Counted from the first letter of the stretch, positions 8,087 to 16,246 are shown. The stretch is 34,679 nt of DNA from Nitriliruptoraceae bacterium (GCA_003558435.1 PWLR01000235.1:1-34679); one strand, 5' to 3'. The notes: generated from the letters alone by a model not told the origin. Numbers and translations are program-made.

Positions 8087-9585
8087 GCCACCGGCAACCC
8101 CCGGCGTCCCATCGGACGCTCGTGCTCGACCACGCACGCCTCGCAGGTCGCGCCGAACCCAGCACGGTCACGATCGTCGACGGAACCATCACCGCGATCG
8201 GTGACGGGGACGCGGCAGCCCCGAGGCCGGGGATCGAACGCGTCGAACTCGCCGGGGCGACGTTGCTACCGGGACTGTGGGACTCCCACGTCCACATCGA
8301 GCAGTGGGCGGTGGCCCGCAAACGACTCGACCTCACCGGCGCCACCTCGGCGCGTTCCGCTGCCGATGCGGTCGCGACGGCGGCCCGGACACGACCGCCC
8401 GGCGAAGCCATCGTCGGCTACGGGTACCGCGACGGGCTCTGGCCCGACCCACTCCACAGCGACCTGCTCCAGGCCGCGGCACCGGACCGTGTGGTCGTGC
8501 TCCAGAGCAACGACCTGCACACCGTGTGGCTCAGTCCCGCCGCCCTCGCCCGGATCGGCTCACCGGAGCATCCCACGGGAGTGCTGGTGGAGGCCGAGTG
8601 CTACCGCGCCATGCGCCTGCTGCAGGAACACCAGCTGGTCGACCTCGATCGCTGGGTCGCAGAAGCGACCGCCGCGGCCGCCGCCAAGGGCGTGACCGGC
8701 ATCATCGACTTCGAGATGGGCGACCCGCTCCTGGACTGGCAGCGACGGACCCGGCAACGCCCATCCGACGTGCGCGTGATCTGCACGGTCTACCGCGAAC
8801 ACCTCGAGGCCGCCATCGCCCGTGGCATGCCGAGCGGCACGATCGTCGACGGCACCGGCGGCCTCGTGGAGGTCGGACCGCTGAAACTGTTCGTCGATGG
8901 CTCGTTGAACTCGCGGACGGCCCTCTGTCACGATCCCTATCCGGAGCTGATCGGAACCGACCGGGCCCACGGCCGCCTCGAGACACCGCCCGACGAACTC
9001 CTCGGGTTGTTGCGCCGAGCCAGGGCCGGAGGTCTCGATGGCGCCGTCCACGCCATCGGCGACCGCGCGAACGAGATCGCCCTGGACGCGTTCGAACAGC
9101 TCGGACATCCGGGGCGGATCGAGCACGCGCAACTGCTCGGTCCCGGCGACGCCGCGCGTTTCGCCGCACTCGGCGTGGTCGCCAGCGTCCAGCCCGCTCA
9201 CGTGCTGGGCGACCGCGCGGTCGCCGACCGACACTGGGTCGGCCGGACCCGACGTGCGTTCCCCTACCGCGACCTGCTCGACGCCGGCGCGTCGCTCGAA
9301 CTGGGCTCGGACGCACCGGTGGCACCGTTGGATCCCTGGGCCGGCATCGCGGCCGCGGCAGCCCGGACCGACGGCGAGCACGAGGCGTGGCATCCCGAGC
9401 AGCGCATCGGCATCGACGAGGCACTCGCCGCGTCGTCCCGCGGACGCAGCAGGCCGCGCGTCGGCGACGCCGCCGACCTCGCCGTGATCGATGGCGATCC
9501 GCTCCGGACGCCCGCGACCGAACTGGCCGGACTCACCGTGCTCGGAACGCTACTCGCGGGCCGATGGACCCATCCCATGCGCTGA
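8083..9585 (+). CDS. Amidohydrolase 3 family (YtcJ-like) metal-dependent hydrolase
   Basis: 500-residue cytoplasmic metal-dependent hydrolase of the amidohydrolase superfamily, YtcJ-like branch; the substrate cannot be read from sequence. The N-terminal composite sandwich leads into GLWDSHVHIEQW (metal ligands His69/His71). LKLFVDGSLNSRTA carries the lysine and Ser-Arg of the family signature. AVHAIGDRA and RIEHAQLL give the two downstream metal histidines, and LGSDAPVAPLDPW the catalytic aspartate. The C-terminus returns to the sandwich (GDAADLAVIDGDPL). The GTG start at 8083 is chosen because it forms a GTGA overlap with the PaiB-like gene and begins just before the first beta strand. The stop codon sits in a 12-bp tandem repeat. 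Confidence 0.9.
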   Translation: MSHRQPPASHRTLVLDHARLAGRAEPSTVTIVDGTITAIGDGDAAAPRPGIERVELAGATLLPGLWDSHVHIEQWAVARKRLDLTGATSARSAADAVATAARTRPPGEAIVGYGYRDGLWPDPLHSDLLQAAAPDRVVVLQSNDLHTVWLSPAALARIGSPEHPTGVLVEAECYRAMRLLQEHQLVDLDRWVAEATAAAAAKGVTGIIDFEMGDPLLDWQRRTRQRPSDVRVICTVYREHLEAAIARGMPSGTIVDGTGGLVEVGPLKLFVDGSLNSRTALCHDPYPELIGTDRAHGRLETPPDELLGLLRRARAGGLDGAVHAIGDRANEIALDAFEQLGHPGRIEHAQLLGPGDAARFAALGVVASVQPAHVLGDRAVADRHWVGRTRRAFPYRDLLDAGASLELGSDAPVAPLDPWAGIAAAAARTDGEHEAWHPEQRIGIDEALAASSRGRSRPRVGDAADLAVIDGDPLRTPATELAGLTVLGTLLAGRWTHPMR

Positions 9586-9610
9586 CCCATGCGCTGACCC
9601 ATGCGCTGAC
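9575..9610 (+). repeat. Three perfect 12-bp tandem repeats spanning a stop codon
   Basis: CCATGCGCTGAC occurs three times in perfect tandem (9575-9586, 9587-9598, 9599-9610). The first copy contains the end of the amidohydrolase (Met-Arg-stop). Because the unit is a multiple of three, each copy repeats the same stop in the same frame. Confidence 0.9.
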
Positions 9611-9671
9611 ACGCCCCTCGGCGGGCTGACCCCCGTCGGCACGCGCCCCTCCCCCAACCCGAGGACCCGCC

Positions 9672-10547
9672 ATGAGCTACGAGACCCTCGAGTACGACGT
9701 CACCGACGGGATCCTCGAACTACGCCTGAACCGACCCGAGAACCTGAACGCCTTCACCGTACAGATGGCCCATGAACTCATCCATGCGTTCGACCGGGCG
9801 AGCCTGGACGACGAGGTCGCCGCGATCATCGTCACGGGCAACGGACGCGCCTTCTGCGCCGGGATGGATCTCTCCGTCGAAGGCAACGTCTTCGGCCTCG
9901 ATGAATCCCTCGAACCCTCGCTCGAGGACCTGGATACGAACCTCGATGACCCGCGCATCGAAGACGGGGTACGCGACACCGGCGGTCGGGTCGCACTGGC
10001 GATCTACCGCTGCACCAAGCCCGTCATCGGCGCGATCAACGGGCCCGCTGTCGGCATCGGCGCGACCATGACGTTGCCGATGGACGTGCGCATCGCCGCG
10101 GACACCGCCCGGATCGGCTTCGTGTTCGGCCGCCTGGGCATCGTGCCGGAGGCCTGCAGCACCTGGTTCCTACCGCGACTGGTCGGCATCAGCCAGGCCC
10201 TCCAGTGGATCTACCGAGCCGAGCCCATGAGCGCCCGGGAAGCCGCCGACGGCGGCCTGGTGTCGCAGGTGGTCCCCGCGGACTCGTTGCTCGACACCGC
10301 ACGCGAACTCGCACATGCGTTCACCGACGGACGCTCGCCGGTCGCCACCGCCCTGGCCAGGCAGATGATGTGGTCCAACAGCGCCGCTCCGCACCCGCGG
10401 GACGCCCACCTCATCGAATCGCTCGCCATGTTCTACACCAGCCAGGGCGACGGCAAGGAAGGTGTGGAGGCCTTCCGCGAGAAGCGGGCCCCGGAGTTCA
10501 CGACACGCGCGTCGAGCGACATGCCGCCGTTCCACCCGTGGATCTGA
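9672..10547 (+). CDS. Crotonase-superfamily protein, probable delta3-delta2-enoyl-CoA isomerase type
   Basis: 291-residue crotonase fold protein acting on acyl-CoA thioesters. Typical elements are LRLNRPENLNAF, GNGRAFCAGMDL (oxyanion-hole strand) and KPVIGAINGPAVGIGATMTLPMD. By hand alignment with rat enoyl-CoA hydratase the two catalytic glutamates (144 and 164) fall on Thr and Phe, so classical hydratase chemistry is unlikely. Instead a glutamate stands in GIVPEACSTWFLPRLVG, at the place of the catalytic glutamate of ECI2-type isomerases (SPEGCSS). This suggests an enoyl-CoA isomerase or an uncharacterised family member in fatty-acid breakdown. ATG at 9672 has GAGGA six bases upstream. It lies 86 bp behind the amidohydrolase and may be cotranscribed with it. 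Confidence 0.88.
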   Translation: MSYETLEYDVTDGILELRLNRPENLNAFTVQMAHELIHAFDRASLDDEVAAIIVTGNGRAFCAGMDLSVEGNVFGLDESLEPSLEDLDTNLDDPRIEDGVRDTGGRVALAIYRCTKPVIGAINGPAVGIGATMTLPMDVRIAADTARIGFVFGRLGIVPEACSTWFLPRLVGISQALQWIYRAEPMSAREAADGGLVSQVVPADSLLDTARELAHAFTDGRSPVATALARQMMWSNSAAPHPRDAHLIESLAMFYTSQGDGKEGVEAFREKRAPEFTTRASSDMPPFHPWI

Positions 10548-10570
10548 CGCACGGACCTGACCCCCGCGGC

Positions 10571-11359
10571 TCAGCGGAACTGCTCGCGCAGGATCCGGCC
10601 CTCGAGCGTGTGGTGAGGATCGAAGAGCAGCGTCAGATCGGCGTCCCGCACCTGGCTGATGGAGACGGCGTGGACGCGACCGACCTCATGATGGTCCGCC
10701 GCCGCGTAGACCGGACGCTTGGCGGGGTCGAGCACCTCGACGTGGACCGTCGTATCGGCATCGAGCAACGCCCCCTTCCATCCGCGTGGCGCGAAGACCG
10801 CCAGCGGTGTCAGAGCGAGCAGCGGCGCGGACAGCGGGATGATCGGGCCACCCGCTGACCGGTTGTAGGCCGTGCTGCCGGCGGAGGTCGCGACCATCAC
10901 CCCGTCGCCGTACAGGTCCTCCACCTGCAGCTGGCCATCGACCGTGATCCGAACATGCGCGGACTGGGCGGATGCACGCAGGAGCGAGACCTCGTTGACC
11001 GCGAGGTAGACGCTCTCACGGCCGTCTTCGGCCTCGGCGCGCATGCGCAACGGGTGGAGCACCGTGGGCTCGGCGTCGGCGAGGCGCTCCCCCAGCCCCT
11101 CGACCTCGAAGCTGTTGAGCAGGAAGCCGACCGTGCCGAGGTTGAGGCCGTACACCGGCAGACGGTGACCCGTATCCAGCAGCCGATGCAGGGTTCGCAA
11201 CATGAAGCCGTCGCCTCCCACCACCACCCCGAGGTCCGCATCCGCCTCCTCGACGAACGAGTAGCGCGACCCCAGCGTCGTCGCAGCATCGCGGGCCCTG
11301 CGGCTCGAGGTGTCCACGATCAGGGCCACGGCACTATCCGGACCAGGGTGTTGCTGCAT
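10571..11359 (-). CDS. nadK: NAD kinase
   Basis: Phosphorylates NAD to NADP in the cytoplasm. The 262-residue protein has GGDGFMLRTLHR (Asp50 of the GGDG motif), YGLNLGTVGFLLN, the NE motif at Asn122-Glu123 (AVNEVSLLR) and GDGVMVATSAGSTAYNRSAGGPI. It is shorter than most actinobacterial NAD kinases (about 290-320). It resembles, from memory, the short alphaproteobacterial form, which shares GGDGFML, the LALTP segment and a C-terminus close to LFDPNHS...ILAEQF (here LLFDPHHTLEGRILREQF). ATG at 11359 is preceded by a GGAG/GGGG purine run 9-17 bases away. The stop is 23 bp from the convergent crotonase stop. A small CxxC protein lies 58 bp upstream on the same strand. Confidence 0.95.
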   Translation of the reverse strand: MQQHPGPDSAVALIVDTSSRRARDAATTLGSRYSFVEEADADLGVVVGGDGFMLRTLHRLLDTGHRLPVYGLNLGTVGFLLNSFEVEGLGERLADAEPTVLHPLRMRAEAEDGRESVYLAVNEVSLLRASAQSAHVRITVDGQLQVEDLYGDGVMVATSAGSTAYNRSAGGPIIPLSAPLLALTPLAVFAPRGWKGALLDADTTVHVEVLDPAKRPVYAAADHHEVGRVHAVSISQVRDADLTLLFDPHHTLEGRILREQFR

Positions 11360-11417
11360 TGAGGACGTCCCCTTCTCCGGGCGGCGATGACACCGCCGAC
11401 CCTATCGAGCGCGCCGC

Positions 11418-11648
11418 TCACGACCCGTGCGTCGTGCCGTCACCGGCGAGTTGGTCGACGAACCCCGTGAGCCGCTCGAGCGGTTCCGTCCCGAGATCGG
11501 GACGCTGGGCCCGGATGGCTCGGATGACCCGTCCGAGGGTGGTCGATGCGACCTCGCAGCGCTCGCAGTGCTCGAGGTCGGCCGTACCGATGGCAGCGCC
11601 GTGGACCCCACCCAGCTTCCCGAACCGGGGCGCTGCCAGTTCGGTCAT
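11418..11648 (-). CDS. Small hypothetical protein with a CERC motif
   Basis: 76-residue protein, family not recognised. The reading frame has strong G/C preference at third codon positions like the confident genes here, which supports it as coding. It contains EHCERCEVAS (a CxxC motif that might bind a metal or be redox active) followed by an amphipathic helical stretch (TTLGRVIRAIRAQ). ATG at 11648 has AGGA a few bases upstream; an alternative GTG at 11669 would add seven residues. It lies 58 bp upstream of nadK on the same strand, so the two probably share a transcript, and it is divergent from the gene at 11717. Confidence 0.62.
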   Translation of the reverse strand: MTELAAPRFGKLGGVHGAAIGTADLEHCERCEVASTTLGRVIRAIRAQRPDLGTEPLERLTGFVDQLAGDGTTHGS

Positions 11649-11681
11649 CGATCCTGTCGATCCGGTCACCGGCTCTACCAG

Positions 11682-11687
11682 TAGGGT
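11682..11687 (+). promoter_or_regulatory. Candidate -10 (TAGGGT) for the 11717 gene
   Basis: TAGGGT is placed so that transcription would start about 23 bases before the GTG at 11717, with GAGGGAAG (11699-11706) as ribosome site. No clear -35. The short divergent spacer to the CERC-protein gene must also hold that gene's promoter. Confidence 0.35.
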
Positions 11688-11716
11688 CCGGCCTCGCCGA
11701 GGGAAGCCGCAGGTCC

Positions 11717-12508
11717 GTGAGCAGGCTCTTCGAACAGCTCGCCTGGCAAGAGACGCCCATGGGCGTGATCAGCCTGCGCCGCCGACTGGAACCGTCACGC
11801 CAGGTCGACGTCTACGAGGTCAAACTCGGCGACGAGTTCCTCATGTCGAGCCTGTTCACGGTCGCGGAGATCGAACTGGCGCGACTCGGCCTCGCAGCGC
11901 TCGCCGACACCGCACCCGAGGGCGATAGGGGCCTCGAGGTCGTGGTCGGTGGCCTCGGGCTCGGATACACCGCGCGCACCGTGCTGGAAGATCCTCGTGT
12001 GGCCTCGCTGGTGGTCGTGGAAGCCATCGAGGAGGTCATCGATTGGCACGAGCGCCGGTTGTTGCCCGAGGTCGACGGCCTCGCGACGGACCCGCGCACA
12101 CGCCTCGTGCACGGCGACTTCTTCGCCCTCGCGCGAGGTGACGCCGACGTACCCACCGACGCACCCAGCGACGCACCCGCGGGCTTCGATCCGAAACAGC
12201 CGGGACGTCGCTTCGACGCGATCCTGCTGGACATCGACCACACTCCCCGACACATGCTCCACCCGAGTCACGCCGCCTTCTACACCGGATCGGGGCTCCG
12301 GCAGCTCGTCCGCCACCTGCGACCCGGTGGGGTGTTCGCGTTGTGGTCCGATGATCCGCCGGACCCGGACTTCCTCGACGTCCTGCGCGAGGGCTTCGTC
12401 GATGTCGAGGCGCACGTGGTGGTCTTCCCGAACTTCCTGACCGGCGGCGAGTCGTCGAACACGGTCTACGTGGCGAACTACGTGCCGAGTTCGAACCCGC
12501 CGACCTGA
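11717..12508 (+). CDS. Spermidine synthase-like SAM-binding protein
   Basis: 263 residues with the Rossmann-type fold of the spermidine synthase/methyltransferase superfamily. The SAM-binding loop is EVVVGGLGLGYTAR, the acidic residue ending strand 2 is in VVVEAIEEVIDWHE, and the active-site strand is FDAILLDIDHTPRHMLHPSHAAFY. The C-terminal part includes LRPGGVFALWSDDPPD and ends NTVYVANY. The typical polyamine-binding GGGDG signature is not seen, so aminopropyl transfer is unproven and a methyltransferase role is equally possible. GTG at 11717 is chosen for the ribosome site and TAGGGT box; longer in-frame openings upstream read through the divergent small gene. It is convergent with the P-type ATPase. 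Confidence 0.8.
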   Translation: MSRLFEQLAWQETPMGVISLRRRLEPSRQVDVYEVKLGDEFLMSSLFTVAEIELARLGLAALADTAPEGDRGLEVVVGGLGLGYTARTVLEDPRVASLVVVEAIEEVIDWHERRLLPEVDGLATDPRTRLVHGDFFALARGDADVPTDAPSDAPAGFDPKQPGRRFDAILLDIDHTPRHMLHPSHAAFYTGSGLRQLVRHLRPGGVFALWSDDPPDPDFLDVLREGFVDVEAHVVVFPNFLTGGESSNTVYVANYVPSSNPPT

Positions 12509-12730
12509 CCAGCCCTGTTCCGCCATCCGGTCAGCAGCACCCTCGCCGAGCAGCGCATCGAGGCGCCGGAGGACGGGGGTCCCCACGCAGGCGACGAGGT
12601 TCGCGGCCCGCTGAGGGCGTACGCCCGGGCCCAGGTCATCGGGGACCACACGCTCGAGACCACCGGAGGGCCCACCTACGCGGAACCCGACCGGGCGGAC
12701 CCGAGGCGCGACATGGCGGGCTCGGCATCC
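12509..12730. other. 222-bp gap between convergent genes
   Basis: Separates the stops of the spermidine-synthase-like gene and the P-type ATPase. A weak dyad (CTGACC 12505-12510, GGTCAG 12529-12534) is the only terminator-like element. The minus-strand frame across about 12520-12650 has coding-like third-position GC bias and plausible composition (DLGPGVRPQRAANLVA...), but it has no credible stop of its own before running antisense into the 11717 gene; it may be a gene remnant or chance. Confidence 0.4.
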
Positions 12731-15526
12731 TCATGCCTCGGATCGGCGGCTGCGCACCGCCTTGTGCAGTTCGCTTACCGCCACGACCGCGACACCCACG
12801 ACGAGGATGCGCGCCCACCCCGCCGCGGTGACCGGGCCGATCTGCAGCACCGCCTGGGTCGGAGCCCAGTACGACGCGGCGACGTGGATCGCGAGCGCGA
12901 ACACCACGGCGAGCAGCAGGAACGGGTTGGTGCGTGGATCCATCGCGAACACGCTCCGTCGCTCCGAACGGGCATTGCCGGCGTGCAACGCCATCGCGAC
13001 CACGAGCGTGGTCAGGGCGGCCCCGCGCTGTTGTGCGCCCGTCAGCCCGGCGCCGATGGCCCACTGGAACAGCCACAGCGAACCGGCCGCCATCGTGATA
13101 CCGAGGATCAACGTCCGTTCCCACAACACCGCATTGACGATGCCTTCGTCCTTGGGGCGGGGCGGGCGATCGAGCACGTCCGGCTCACCCGGCTCGAACG
13201 CGAGCGCGACGTCCTGCAACCCGTTGGTGACCACGTTGAGCCACAGCAGCGCGGCAGGGACGTACGGCAGTGGCAAGCCGGCGGCGATCGAGTAGGTGAT
13301 CGCGACGATGGCCGCCGCTCCCGTCGACAGCAGGAAGTACGTCACCTTCCTGACGTTGTCGAACACGACGCGGCCCTCTTCCACCGCAGCGGTGATCGAG
13401 ATGAAGTTGTCGTCGGTGAGGACCATGTCGGAAGCTTCACGTGCGACGTCCGTACCGTCGCGTCCCATCGCGATGCCGATGTCAGCGGCCTTGAGCGCCG
13501 GCGCGTCGTTGACCCCGTCGCCGGTCACCGCGACCACGTCCCCCAGGTCGCGCAGCGCTCGCACCACCCGCAACTTGTGCTCCGGTGCGACCCGGGCGAA
13601 GACGGAGACCTGCCGAACCCGCTCGCGCAGTTCGTCGTCGGAGAGGTGCTCGAGCTCGCTGCCGGTGATGACCTCGGCATCGGCGGTGTCGGTGATCCCG
13701 ATGTCTCGCGCGATCGCCCGGGCCGTCGCACCGTGATCACCCGTGATCATGATCACATGGATACCCGCGTCCCTCGTCGCGGTGACCGACTCCCGAACTC
13801 CCGGACGCGGCGGATCCTGCATCCCGACCAACCCGGTGAGCACCAGGCCCGAAGGCTCCGGTGGCACGTCGGGCTCCGGCGCCACCTCGAGCCGCCGCTG
13901 GGCCATCGCCAACACGCGCAGACCCCCCTCGGCCATCTCGGTCGCGGCGGCCTGCGCCTCCTCGATGTCGAGGTCGCGTGTGCCATCCTCGGTCGCCATC
14001 GCGACACAGAGCTCGAGGACCCGCTCGGGTGCACCCTTGAGCCGGAGCACCGGACCGTCCTCGTCCACGACCACGAACGAGTAGCGCAGATCGGACTCGA
14101 AGGGCACGTCGGCCAACAAGGTGACCGATGCTCGCAGCTCGTCGGGAGCCATCCCCACCCGGAAGGCGGCCTCGACGAGCGCGCTCTCGGTGGGGTCGCC
14201 GCGATGCTCGAACGCGGGCTCACCCCGGTCGTCGGTGGTCACCTCGACGCCCGACTCGTTGGTCAGCACGGCGGTGCGCATCGTCGCGGCCAGCGGCGCC
14301 ACTCCGTCGAGGTGCTCGGCCGCGGGCCGGGGCGAGGTGGGCTCGTCGATGTCCGGGTCTCCCGCGAGGGCGAACCACCCGTTCGGGGTCCACACGCGCA
14401 CCGCCGTCATCCGGTTCTGGGTCAACGTCCCCGTCTTGTCCGAACCGATCGTGACCGTGGATCCGAGCGTCTCCACGGCGGGCAGGGAACGGATGATGAC
14501 GTTGCGCTGCGCCATCCGACGCACACCGAGGGCCATCGCCACCGTGAACGCCACCGGCAGGCCCTCGGGCACCACGGCCACGGCCAGGGCGACCGCCGTC
14601 AGGAACATCTCGTCGACCGGTTCGCCCAGGGAGATCCCGAGCAGGAACGCCAACACGGTCGAGGCCAGCACCGCGATCGCGATGATGTTCGCGAACCGGT
14701 GCATGCGTCGCTGCAGTGGGGTCTCCGGCTGCTTCTCCTCACGGATGCTCTCGGCGATGCGTCCGAGTTGGGTGTCGTCGGCGGTCGCGACCACGATCCC
14801 CCGCCCGCGACCACTGGCAACCGCCGATCCCATGTGCGCCATATCGGTCCGGTCGGCGGCAAGCAACTCCGCGTCGACGGGCTCCACCTGCTTGGTCGTC
14901 GGGTTGCTTTCCCCGGTCAGCAGGCTCTCGTCGATCCGCAGCACGTTGGCGCGCACGATGCGGAGATCGGCAGGCACGAGGGTTCCCGACTCGAGCAGCA
15001 CGACGTCTCCGGGCACCAGCCGGCGGGCATCCACCTCCTGCGTTCGTCCTCCACGGACCACCGTCGAACTCGGTGACGCCAGGTCCATGAGCGCATGCAC
15101 CGACCGGTCGGCCTTCCGCTCCTGGAAGAAGCCGATGACGGCGTTGAGCACCAGCACGGCGGCGATCACGGCGGCGTCGGTGTACTCCTCGATCAGGATC
15201 GTGACCACACCCGCAACCAGCAGGATGTAGATCAGGGGACTCGTGAACTGGGAGACCAAGATCTCGAGGTTGCCGCGGGTCTCCTCGGCCTCCAGTTCGT
15301 TCGGTCCGTGTTCTTCGAGGCGGGCGTCCGCCTCCGCCGGCGGCAGGCCGTCATCGGTCGAGACGTCGAGCGCCTCGGCGGTCTCCTCGACCGTCAGGGC
15401 GTGCCACGGGCGCGATCGATGATCCAACGACTCGGTCGCGCTCGGCGACGAGGGCGCTCGTTGCGTGCCCTGTTGCTCTTCGTCATCGCGGCTCGGACTC
15501 GGGTGCTGGGAGGGGTTCTGGGACAC
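12731..15526 (-). CDS. P-type cation-transporting ATPase (P2/Ca-ATPase-like)
   Basis: Membrane pump of about 931 residues. Elements in order: cation ATPase N-terminal domain (PWHALTVEETAEALDV...GLPPAEADARLEEHGPNEL); actuator domain with LLTGES (about 204-207); M4 with VAVVPEGLP (320-324); phosphorylation site SDKTGTLT (Asp363); KGAPE nucleotide site; MQDPPRPGV; TGDHGATA; GDGVNDAPALK hinge; and about six C-terminal helices. M5 reads FLLSTGAAAIV and M6 NVVTNGLQDVALAFEPGEP, so several SERCA calcium ligands (M5 Asn/Glu, M6 Asp) are replaced; the transported ion is open. The GTG at 15526 has GAGAG five bases upstream. An in-frame GTG at 15628 would add 34 residues rich in Arg/Ser and overlying promoter-like sequence. 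Confidence 0.92.
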   Translation of the reverse strand: MSQNPSQHPSPSRDDEEQQGTQRAPSSPSATESLDHRSRPWHALTVEETAEALDVSTDDGLPPAEADARLEEHGPNELEAEETRGNLEILVSQFTSPLIYILLVAGVVTILIEEYTDAAVIAAVLVLNAVIGFFQERKADRSVHALMDLASPSSTVVRGGRTQEVDARRLVPGDVVLLESGTLVPADLRIVRANVLRIDESLLTGESNPTTKQVEPVDAELLAADRTDMAHMGSAVASGRGRGIVVATADDTQLGRIAESIREEKQPETPLQRRMHRFANIIAIAVLASTVLAFLLGISLGEPVDEMFLTAVALAVAVVPEGLPVAFTVAMALGVRRMAQRNVIIRSLPAVETLGSTVTIGSDKTGTLTQNRMTAVRVWTPNGWFALAGDPDIDEPTSPRPAAEHLDGVAPLAATMRTAVLTNESGVEVTTDDRGEPAFEHRGDPTESALVEAAFRVGMAPDELRASVTLLADVPFESDLRYSFVVVDEDGPVLRLKGAPERVLELCVAMATEDGTRDLDIEEAQAAATEMAEGGLRVLAMAQRRLEVAPEPDVPPEPSGLVLTGLVGMQDPPRPGVRESVTATRDAGIHVIMITGDHGATARAIARDIGITDTADAEVITGSELEHLSDDELRERVRQVSVFARVAPEHKLRVVRALRDLGDVVAVTGDGVNDAPALKAADIGIAMGRDGTDVAREASDMVLTDDNFISITAAVEEGRVVFDNVRKVTYFLLSTGAAAIVAITYSIAAGLPLPYVPAALLWLNVVTNGLQDVALAFEPGEPDVLDRPPRPKDEGIVNAVLWERTLILGITMAAGSLWLFQWAIGAGLTGAQQRGAALTTLVVAMALHAGNARSERRSVFAMDPRTNPFLLLAVVFALAIHVAASYWAPTQAVLQIGPVTAAGWARILVVGVAVVAVSELHKAVRSRRSEA

Positions 15527-15705
15527 GTCGACTCTCGCGCTGGGGTACCGGACGCGTCGTGCATCGTGCGAGAGCACACCACGCGCACCGCGCACCGGGC
15601 GGAAGGTTCCGGATATGAGCGTAGGCACCAGCCGCTATGGCCGTAGGGGCGGAGGTCCTCACCCCTCCAGCACACCTCCCCCAGGCGTCTCCCGGAACCA
15701 GAACA

Positions 15706-15742
15706 GTTGCATGTGCAACGTACTTGACGGTTCGGTACCGTC
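15706..15742 (+). promoter_or_regulatory. Operator-like double dyad with -35 box upstream of the small membrane protein
   Basis: GTTGCA-TG-TGCAAC (15706-15719) is a 6-2-6 inverted repeat. Five bases on, TTGACG (15724-15729) could be a -35 box, and it lies in a second dyad, GACGGT-N5-ACCGTC (15726-15742). A weak -10 (CTGCAT, 15748-15753) follows 18 bases after TTGACG. The arrangement fits repression by a dimeric regulator (MarR/TetR type); none is encoded nearby. Confidence 0.45.
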
Positions 15743-15811
15743 GCGCGCTGCATCTACCCGCCGAACTCCTGGCTCCTACCCACCTCGCTCCCGACCCCCG
15801 GAGGCATCACC

Positions 15812-16246
15812 TTGGCATCGCTCCCTCTCGAACCCTGGCACCTCGCACCCCGCCTGGCCGCAGGAGCACTGATCCTCAACTCCGGGCTCGACAAGCGCGA
15901 CGCCGATGCGGAGGCCGCGGCCGGCCTGCACGGTATGGCATCCACCGCCTACCCCTTCCTCGGCGACCAGGACGCCCCGACCTTCACCGACACCCTCTCC
16001 AAGGCCGAGATCGCCCTCGGCGCAGCCCTGCTCACCCCCGTGATCCCGACCGGCCTGGTCGCCCTCGGCCTCACCGCCTTCAGTGGGGGCCTGCTCGGCC
16101 TGTACGCGCGTGTGCCCGGCATGCGGCGACCCAGGAGCGTCCGCCCGACCCAACAAGGTCTCGCGGTCGCCAAGGACGTCTGGCTACTCGGCATCGGCGT
16201 CGGCCTCCTGACCGAGACGTGGCTGGCTCGACGCAACCGCCGCTGA
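15812..16246 (+). CDS. Small four-helix membrane protein (DoxX-like)
   Basis: 144-residue integral membrane protein resembling the DoxX-like/hypothetical membrane proteins of actinobacteria; function unknown. Hydrophobic segments are at about 10-25 (LAPRLAAGALILNSGL), 67-85 and 87-104 (ALGAALLTPVIPTGLVALGLTAF) and 122-138 (VWLLGIGVGLLTE). Conserved-looking polar signatures are NSGLDKRDADAEAAAGLHGMA and VPGMRRPRSVRPTQQGLAVAKDV. The start is TTG at 15812, supported by GGAGG seven bases upstream. It stands alone, downstream of operator-like dyads and divergent from the ATPase. Confidence 0.75.
   Translation: MASLPLEPWHLAPRLAAGALILNSGLDKRDADAEAAAGLHGMASTAYPFLGDQDAPTFTDTLSKAEIALGAALLTPVIPTGLVALGLTAFSGGLLGLYARVPGMRRPRSVRPTQQGLAVAKDVWLLGIGVGLLTETWLARRNRR

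Noticed and set aside
11795..12649. Minus-strand frame opposite the spermidine-synthase-like gene
   Set aside because: Most of it is antisense to a gene with a clear SAM-binding motif; only the part in the gap was kept as a weak remnant observation.
12713..15076. 787-codon plus-strand frame opposite the P-type ATPase
   Set aside because: Antisense shadow; His/Arg/Asp-rich, no motifs.
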